A DNA stretch of 32,454 nucleotides from Candidatus Altarchaeum sp. GTDB lineage: Archaea; Altiarchaeota; Altiarchaeia; Altiarchaeales; Altiarchaeaceae. How positions within the stretch are numbered: position 1 is the stretch's first letter; the number at the start of each line of letters is the position of its first letter. A model generated the notes under the pieces. It had not been told where the DNA came from, made no database searches, and was given only the letters and a program-made list of their open reading frames with translations. Positions 26,233 through 32,454 of the stretch are shown piece by piece. The stretch lies in NCBI GenBank assembly GCA_018260615.1, contig JAGWDQ010000099.1, forward strand, positions 2,047-34,500, written 5' to 3'. Position numbers and translations under genes: made by a program.

Positions 26233-26367
26233 ATGGGATTAAAATTTTTTATAGCGTATGAAAAAACAGCCGGGAATCATATTGCAGAAAATCTAAAAGA
26301 ATCTCTTGAAAGGTATGAACAATCAGGGTATGTTAAAGAAGCATTTATGGCGCCTCGTACTATATAA
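26233..26367 (+). pseudogene. Short fragment resembling a TIR-like domain N-terminus
   Basis: MGLKFFIAYEKTAGNHIAENLKESLERYEQSGYVKEAFMAPRTI* (44 aa); weak resemblance only. Confidence 0.3.
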
Positions 26368-26443
26368 GCGAACACTTTTTGTTAATTATTTAATTATTAT
26401 ATGTAATTATATATTCTTTTTGTTTTTAAAAAATTTAAATAAA

Positions 26444-26614
26444 ATGAAAATGAAAAAAGAAGAGAAAGAGAAAAAAAGAGAAATTTCCCTAACTCTTGAA
26501 GAGGTGTGGAAAATAATAGACGACAATAAAGAAGAAATTGAGGAAGAAATTAGAAAAGAGGAAGAAAATGAGATAGAAACAGCTCAATATTGTAGAACTT
26601 ATGTAATTAGGTAG
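26444..26614 (+). CDS. Small charged hypothetical protein (56 aa)
   Basis: MKMKKEEKEKKREISLTLEEVWKIIDDNKEEIEEEIRKEEENEIETAQYCRTYVIR; preceded by the aaatttaaataaa-ATG context seen at other genes. Confidence 0.45.
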   Translation: MKMKKEEKEKKREISLTLEEVWKIIDDNKEEIEEEIRKEEENEIETAQYCRTYVIR

Positions 26615-26615
26615 G

Positions 26616-26653
26616 TTGTTTTATAAGAGTAACAACATTTTTTTATAAAACAA
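26616..26653 (+). terminator. Hairpin terminator candidate
   Basis: TTGTTTTATAA ... TTATAAAACAA 11-bp inverted repeat followed by a T-rich tract. Confidence 0.55.
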
Positions 26654-26742
26654 TTTATTTTTTTCATTTTTTCTTTATATTTTCCTGTTGGTAATTATTA
26701 TTTTATGAAAGTGTATATGTCTATCAACTTTATAATAATAAA

Positions 26743-28206
26743 ATGGTAACTTTTGATAGTGTCTTATTCCCGGACAAAGGAAGAAACAGAAAATTATATC
26801 TATCGTTTCTGCATACAGAGAGTGAAGTTATTAAGGCATTTGAAGATGTGTTTCCTTATAAAGAATCGTCTGTAATGAATGAAATAAAAAGAAGAATCTC
26901 ACCTTCTTTTTTTGAAAATATTAGGACATTTATTCTTGAATATCCTTACACGGAAAAAGAATGGAGGGAAATATATAATCTTCATTATGGCAAAACCATG
27001 TATGAAAACACATCACCGTTTGTGTTTAGACTTCATCTGTTAACCGGAAAAATAAACACATTAGATGATATATCTCAAGATTCATATTTGGGGTATGTAA
27101 CAATAAGACCGCTACCTATAAATTTTATTTCAAAGATAGTTTTGAAACCAAAAAAAGAACTTTATAATGTTGGTCCAGACGAACAAATATATATGATTCT
27201 GATAGACCAGAAAATACATCTAGGACACAAAGAAATAGAAATTAGTACATTTCCGTTCTTTGCTCAGGATTCCATGGTTACTGTTTGTGCACATGCAGAT
27301 ATATTAATGATTGCAAATATAATGCACAAAAAGTATGGGTGGGAAGAAATAACCGTTGAAAAACTTGTTTTGGGGTTGCCGCCCATATATCCTTCTGGAA
27401 GGGGGTTGCCATCATATGACGGATTAACTCCTGATCAAATAGGATCTTTTCTACAGACAAAGCAATGGTACAGCAGGATTAAAGGTTTTAGGAAAACTGA
27501 CAATGCCAAAGAGGCAGAAAATACAGTTTTAGAAATTTTAAAATATATTGATTCCAGAATAGAAAGTGCGATACCATGTATTTTAAGTTTTCAGCATCAT
27601 GTGTCAATTATTTGTGGACATACAATGAAAGACGATGTAAAGAACGGATATATTGTTTTTGACGACTCCGGATACCATATAAACGAATATCTTAAAAAGA
27701 CAGAGGACGATAAAAATAAAAATCTATGGTTCGCCACCAAAATATCTCTTGAAAGATTGAAAGAAAGATTGAAAGAAAAAATCATGGGGGAAAGCATACT
27801 TCTTTTATATCCTGAATTTGAAAGGGAATATTTCCCACTTTCAAGTGTGTTGAGATGCGTTCTACAAATTCAAGAACATATATCACGGACATATAAAATT
27901 CAAAAAGAAGAAATAGATCATAGGATACTTATAATAGACAGTAAAAAATTGAAAAAGGAGTTGTGGAATAAAGGTATTCACGAGTTTGATGAATTGTCCA
28001 TTCCTCATTATGTTTGGTATATAGAGTTTAGTAAGAAAGGCAACCCTTATGAATTGTTAGGATGCATATTAATTGATGCGTCTGCTCATAAAAATGATAG
28101 TAAATATTCCTATATATCGTACGAAAAAAACGGGAGCAGGTTACTATTTTTTAAGCAGAATATTCCCAAACCAAATAATATAATTTCCGTGTTATCTCCT
28201 TGTTAA
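26743..28206 (+). CDS. Hypothetical protein, possible papain-like fold (Cys/His/Asp)
   Basis: ORF of 487 aa; FPFFAQDSMVTVCAHADILMIANIMHKK (Q...C), FQHHVSIICGHT (H), YIVFDDSGY (D) in papain-like order. Confidence 0.6.
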   Translation: MVTFDSVLFPDKGRNRKLYLSFLHTESEVIKAFEDVFPYKESSVMNEIKRRISPSFFENIRTFILEYPYTEKEWREIYNLHYGKTMYENTSPFVFRLHLLTGKINTLDDISQDSYLGYVTIRPLPINFISKIVLKPKKELYNVGPDEQIYMILIDQKIHLGHKEIEISTFPFFAQDSMVTVCAHADILMIANIMHKKYGWEEITVEKLVLGLPPIYPSGRGLPSYDGLTPDQIGSFLQTKQWYSRIKGFRKTDNAKEAENTVLEILKYIDSRIESAIPCILSFQHHVSIICGHTMKDDVKNGYIVFDDSGYHINEYLKKTEDDKNKNLWFATKISLERLKERLKEKIMGESILLLYPEFEREYFPLSSVLRCVLQIQEHISRTYKIQKEEIDHRILIIDSKKLKKELWNKGIHEFDELSIPHYVWYIEFSKKGNPYELLGCILIDASAHKNDSKYSYISYEKNGSRLLFFKQNIPKPNNIISVLSPC

Positions 28207-28348
28207 AATATCTTCAAGAGGATAAAAAAGTTACCTGTTTTTTCACAAGTATTTTCATATAATTTATACTTTTCTCATTTGGTGACACTTATAGGGCTTT
28301 AAATTTAAAATAGAAGTATAAAAACTTAATAATTGTTAAATTCATAAC

Positions 28349-30511
28349 ATGGAAAAATTTCTCATTTATGCAGATATTTTGGGATTTGAAGAATTAGCAA
28401 AGGAAATTGAAATTAATGAAAATATACCGTCACTTAAAGTAAGAGACGAAATTTTAAAAGAACCGGTAAAGACAGAACTTGAGAGATTAAAAAAAGAAGG
28501 TAAAATTTATGGATATGAAAAAGGCAGCGATAATTGGATTTTGGTTTTGAAAGAATTTGATTTTATATTTGAAGTTGTTTCAAGAGTTTTGAAAATTGAA
28601 ATGCCTGTTGGAAAACATGCAGCTAAATTAACAAAAGATTATGAAAACATTCCTCTTGAAATTGCAATAGGTTGCTACGGGTTTGATAAGTGGGCTGAGT
28701 TAGAAGGAGATAAAATCTCGTGCAATGACAAAGTTATAAAATTTCTTAAAACATATATTATTCCGATATATTCCAACACTTATAAAAAAGAAAATTCATT
28801 TGAAATAGGGAAATGGGACTTCTCAAAAGAACATTTGAAAAAGGAGTTCTTAAATAAAGGAATTTCATTGACGGAATGTTTAATTGAAGAAGAAATTAAA
28901 GATGAGAGGTGGAAGGTGATTGATAAGCTGAATAAATACATAATTGAAAAAGATAGAAGTTCCTTTAAGGTCTATAAGATACTAACAGAATCTTTTGTTA
29001 TATGCACAAATCATTTTTTTGAAGAATTAAAAAACAATAGTAATGAAAAATATTTTGTTGAGAATGAGTTTACATACACTAATAAAAAAACAAAGAAGGA
29101 TGAAAAGTATTACTTACTCAAGAAAGAAAATGTTATTAAAGAAGGAAAAATTCCAGATTTTCTTAATAAAATCGGGCAGCAATCAAAAAGCGATTTTTCA
29201 GGAGCATTAATTGATAGAATATTTGTTCCCCCCGATGAATATGATGAAATAAAGAAATCCTTAAAGGATAAAGGAATTGTTTTTATAACCGGAACTGCAG
29301 GATACGGAAAAACATATCTGGCAATAAGATTGCTCTGGGAAAAATATGATGATGAGGGGTATATTCCAGGATGGATTTCCGGAAAGGAGAAAGATGAAAG
29401 AAAAGATGTCAGAAAAAGGTTGACAGATATTGAGGCGGAATTAAAGCCAAAGCATATAATCTATTTTGAAGATCCTTTTGGAAAGGTTGAATACGAAAAA
29501 AGAGATGATTTAGAGGAGAACATAAGAGGAATTATTGACAGTGTAAAAAATAAAAGGGATTGTTTTGCAATAATAACATCAAGAAAGGATGTTTTTGAAA
29601 AATTTAAAAAGGAAAGTTTTTCGGCTGCTAAAGAGATAGAGGCGATTGAAAAAGAATTAAACATAATAAAACCATCTTATAGTGATGAAAAAAGAAAGAA
29701 AATTCTTGAAAAATGGGCGGAAGAGAAAGGATGCAAATGGTTATCAAACGAAAAATTAAAGGAAATTATTTTTAATTCAATTAATGATGAAAGCAAATTG
29801 CCATCACCTTTGGCAATTTATAATTTTGTTGTGGCAACAAAAAATGAAACAAATAAAAATACAATAAGGCAAAAAATAGATGAGTATTCCAAAGAACTTC
29901 CGGAAGTATTTGCAAAAGAAATTATAGAATTATCCAAATCTGGGAGGAAAGACAGGATGCGGTTTTTGTCTTTTATTTTTGTTTCTGAAAATTTTGAAAA
30001 GAAATTTGTTAAGCAGGAATATGAAAAATTAAAAGAAGAAAATTTTGAGGATTTTGAAAAAATTTTGAAAGAAGAATACAGAGTTAAAGAAGAAGAATTG
30101 TTTAAGAAAAGAGTATTGAATTTTTCTCATCCGTCATATTCTCAAGCAATTCCCTATGTTCTTGAAGATGTAGTATGTAGAAAGATATTTTGTAATGTTT
30201 TAAAAGAATTGGCAGAAAAGGACTCTGCTGCCGGAGATGTTGCACGGGCAGTTGCTGAAAATTTTGAAAAACTTCCTGATGATGTGAGAAACCTGCTTTT
30301 TGAATTGGCAAAAAAGGACTCTGCTGCTTGGGATGTTGCATGGGCGGTTGCAAATAATTTTGAAAAACTTCCTGATGATGTGAGAAATTTGCTTTTTACG
30401 GATAAAGTTCAGAAAGGGCTTAAAGAAATTATTGAAAAATTTTCAAATAGTGGATTTAAATGGAATAAAGAAAAGGCCGAAAAATTTAAAAAATTTCTAA
30501 AAAATGAATAA
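28349..30511 (+). CDS. Class III cyclase-like domain + STAND/P-loop NTPase + C-terminal HEAT-like repeats
   Basis: FLIYADILGF...YGYEKGSDNWILVL (cyclase-like Asp positions); FITGTAGYGKTYLAI (Walker A), HIIYFEDPFG (Walker B), AIITSRKDVF (sensor-like); ELAEKDSAAGDVARAVAENFEKLPDDVRNLLF repeats. Confidence 0.75.
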   Translation: MEKFLIYADILGFEELAKEIEINENIPSLKVRDEILKEPVKTELERLKKEGKIYGYEKGSDNWILVLKEFDFIFEVVSRVLKIEMPVGKHAAKLTKDYENIPLEIAIGCYGFDKWAELEGDKISCNDKVIKFLKTYIIPIYSNTYKKENSFEIGKWDFSKEHLKKEFLNKGISLTECLIEEEIKDERWKVIDKLNKYIIEKDRSSFKVYKILTESFVICTNHFFEELKNNSNEKYFVENEFTYTNKKTKKDEKYYLLKKENVIKEGKIPDFLNKIGQQSKSDFSGALIDRIFVPPDEYDEIKKSLKDKGIVFITGTAGYGKTYLAIRLLWEKYDDEGYIPGWISGKEKDERKDVRKRLTDIEAELKPKHIIYFEDPFGKVEYEKRDDLEENIRGIIDSVKNKRDCFAIITSRKDVFEKFKKESFSAAKEIEAIEKELNIIKPSYSDEKRKKILEKWAEEKGCKWLSNEKLKEIIFNSINDESKLPSPLAIYNFVVATKNETNKNTIRQKIDEYSKELPEVFAKEIIELSKSGRKDRMRFLSFIFVSENFEKKFVKQEYEKLKEENFEDFEKILKEEYRVKEEELFKKRVLNFSHPSYSQAIPYVLEDVVCRKIFCNVLKELAEKDSAAGDVARAVAENFEKLPDDVRNLLFELAKKDSAAWDVAWAVANNFEKLPDDVRNLLFTDKVQKGLKEIIEKFSNSGFKWNKEKAEKFKKFLKNE
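30206..30395 (+). repeat. 96-bp in-frame tandem repeat encoding a 32-aa unit
   Basis: gaattggcagaaaaggactctgctgccggagatgttgcacgggcagttgctgaaaattttgaaaaacttcctgatgatgtgagaaa... repeated from 30302. Confidence 0.9.
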
Positions 30512-30541
30512 AATTATTAACAAAAATTATAACAAAATATT

Positions 30542-32454
30542 ATGAAAAAATTTCTCATTTATGTGGATATTTTGGGATTTAAAAATTTACCAGAGGAAAT
30601 TGCAAAAAATACTAAATTTTATGAAGATACAATAACGGAAAACTTTTTCACAAAACCCTTTAGGAAAAGAATAGATGAAATTACCAAAGAAGAAAACATA
30701 AAACTAACAAATGGGAAAAGTGAAATTGAGGGATCTAAAGGTTCTGATAATTATGTTTTGTTTGTTAATGATATTGACAGAGTTTTTGAAATTTTACACA
30801 AAATCTCAACAATAAAAATACCCCATGAGGACTACGGATATATTCAGATGGAAATTGCTGTAGGTGTAAAAGAGATTGATGAGAGCGAGGATATTGAAGA
30901 TTGGATAAACCGCAAAAAGACAAAACAGTTTCTTCACGAGGATATAATAAATCCATACAAAAAATACAAAAAAGAGAAAGATGGAAAATCAACAGAAGAA
31001 ACATTTATTGTCATCACTAATGACTTTTATAATGAACTTGAAAATTTTAATAAAAAGAAATTTTGCGAAGAGATAAATTATAAAGAAAAGCATTTTTATT
31101 ATGTAAAGAAAGAATTAATTGAAAGAGAAGAAAAGATTTCGGATTTTCTTAAAGAAATTAGGCAATCAAGAAGTGATTTTTCTGGTGCATTAATTGATAG
31201 AATATTTGTCAAACCGGATGAATATGATGAAATAAAGAAATCCTTAAAAAATAACAGGATTGTTTTTATAACAGGAACGGCAGGATACGGAAAAACATAT
31301 CTCGCAATAAAATTGCTCTGGGAAAAATATGATGATGAAGGATATATTCCAAGATGGATTTCTATTGGCAGTGGAAGTGAAAAAGAAATAACCGAAGTAG
31401 CGAAAGAACTTATAGATATTGAGAAACATTTAAAGCCAAAGCACATAATTTATTTTGAAGATCCTTTTGGAAAAACAAAAACAGTATATGAAAGAAGAGA
31501 TGTTTTAAGAGAAAGGATAAAGGCCATAATAAATTCTGTAAAGAACACAAAGGATTGTTATGTTATTATAACTTCAAGAAAGGATGTTTTTGAAAAATTT
31601 AAGGAAGAAAGTTATTCTATTGAAGAAATTGAAAAATTTGAAAAAGAGTTAAACATTATGGCGCCGTCTTATAGTTATGATAAAAGAAAGGAAATTCTTG
31701 AAAAATGGGCGGAAGAGAAAGGATGTAAATGGTTGAAGGATGAAAAATTAAGAAACATCGTCTTTGATTTTATTGGAGATAAAGGAAAATTACCGGTGCC
31801 CCATAATATTCATGATTTTGTTGAAGCCACAATAGAAATAAATGATGAAACAGAATTAAGGAAAAAGATAAAAGTATATTCTCAAGAAGGTGAAAAAGCA
31901 TTTGCAGATGAAATTACAGGACTATATAAATCTGATAGGAAAGACAGGATGCTGTTTTTGTCTTTTATCCTTGTTTCTGAAAATTTTGAAAAGGAATTTA
32001 TCAAGCAGGAGTATGAAAATCTGAAAGAAGAAAATTTTGAGGATTTTGAAAAGATTTTAAAAGAAGAATACAGAGTTATACCTACTATTTGGGGAGTTGG
32101 TGAGAAAGAAATATTGAAATTTGCTCATCCGTCATATTCTCAAGCAATTCCCTATGTTCTTGAAGATGTAGTATGTAGAAAGATATTTTGTAATGTTTTA
32201 AAAGAATTGGCAGAAAAGGACTCTGCTGCCGGATATGTTGCATGGACGATTGCTAATAATTTTGAAAAACTTCCCGAAGATGTGAGAAACCTGCTTTTTA
32301 AATTGGCAGAAAAGGACTCTGCTGTCAGAGGTGTTGCACAGGCGATTGCTGAAAATTTTGAAAAACTTCCTGATGATGTGAGAAACAAACTGCTTTTTGA
32401 ATTGGCAGAAAAGGACTCTGCTGCCGAAGATGTTGCATGGGCGATTGCTGAAAA
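30542..32454 (+). CDS. Tandem paralogue of the cyclase-like/STAND/HEAT-like protein, truncated by window end
   Basis: Translated by hand: MKKFLIYVDILGFKNLPEEIAKN...FITGTAGYGKTYLAIKLLWEKYDDEGYIP...HIIYFEDPFG...ELAEKDSAAGYVAWTIANNFEKLPEDVRNLLF; not in the ORF track because there is no stop before the window end. Confidence 0.75.
   Translation, partial: MKKFLIYVDILGFKNLPEEIAKNTKFYEDTITENFFTKPFRKRIDEITKEENIKLTNGKSEIEGSKGSDNYVLFVNDIDRVFEILHKISTIKIPHEDYGYIQMEIAVGVKEIDESEDIEDWINRKKTKQFLHEDIINPYKKYKKEKDGKSTEETFIVITNDFYNELENFNKKKFCEEINYKEKHFYYVKKELIEREEKISDFLKEIRQSRSDFSGALIDRIFVKPDEYDEIKKSLKNNRIVFITGTAGYGKTYLAIKLLWEKYDDEGYIPRWISIGSGSEKEITEVAKELIDIEKHLKPKHIIYFEDPFGKTKTVYERRDVLRERIKAIINSVKNTKDCYVIITSRKDVFEKFKEESYSIEEIEKFEKELNIMAPSYSYDKRKEILEKWAEEKGCKWLKDEKLRNIVFDFIGDKGKLPVPHNIHDFVEATIEINDETELRKKIKVYSQEGEKAFADEITGLYKSDRKDRMLFLSFILVSENFEKEFIKQEYENLKEENFEDFEKILKEEYRVIPTIWGVGEKEILKFAHPSYSQAIPYVLEDVVCRKIFCNVLKELAEKDSAAGYVAWTIANNFEKLPEDVRNLLFKLAEKDSAVRGVAQAIAENFEKLPDDVRNKLLFELAEKDSAAEDVAWAIAE
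32204..32454 (+). repeat. 96/99-bp in-frame tandem repeats in the second paralogue, continuing off the window
   Basis: Repeat starts near 32204, 32300 and 32399; nearly identical to 30206-30395. Confidence 0.9.

Noticed and set aside
1-32454. tRNA or rRNA genes
   Set aside because: Looked for cloverleaf/T-loop GGTTCRAAYCC-like and conserved rRNA segments; none found by eye, though introns or unusual tRNAs could be missed.
1-32454. Complete insertion sequence with transposase
   Set aside because: No ORF shows transposase/integrase motifs; only short non-autonomous inverted-repeat elements are supported.

Overview
This is an AT-rich window of apparently archaeal chromosome. The archaeal call rests on SepRS, an Rpp30-like RNase P subunit, and HdrABC/MvhD. 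The lineage is not resolvable by eye; an Altiarchaeota-like or other Wood-Ljungdahl archaeon is only a guess. The core is a redox/C1 locus in scattered order: an FNR-like flavoprotein, a long HdrA with a C-terminal MvhD domain, HdrC, HdrB, MetV-like, ThyX-like and MetF. It is interrupted by accessory modules: HicAB, a retropepsin-like pair, a RelBE-like pair, an AlbA_2 protein and broken DinD genes. Five results stand out. (1) An R-M system and a nucleotidyltransferase/small-ORF pair are each flanked by a long direct duplication of a host-gene segment (a DHHA1-type gene 3' end, and the sepS 5' end). (2) A dispersed family of small hairpin elements with visible compensatory stem changes occurs in tandem between genes, in frame inside hdrA, and as a 44-bp frameshifting insertion that splits dinD. 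(3) There are several short MITE-like elements with terminal inverted repeats, two of them with apparent target-site duplications. (4) At the right edge lies a tandem pair of large proteins combining a class III cyclase-like N-terminus, a STAND/P-loop NTPase and near-identical 32-33 aa C-terminal repeats; this is the best candidate for an undescribed signalling or defence system. (5) Next to it are an orphan protein with a possible papain-like Cys/His/Asp arrangement and a TIR-like fragment. All family calls come from reading motifs by eye; no database search was run.
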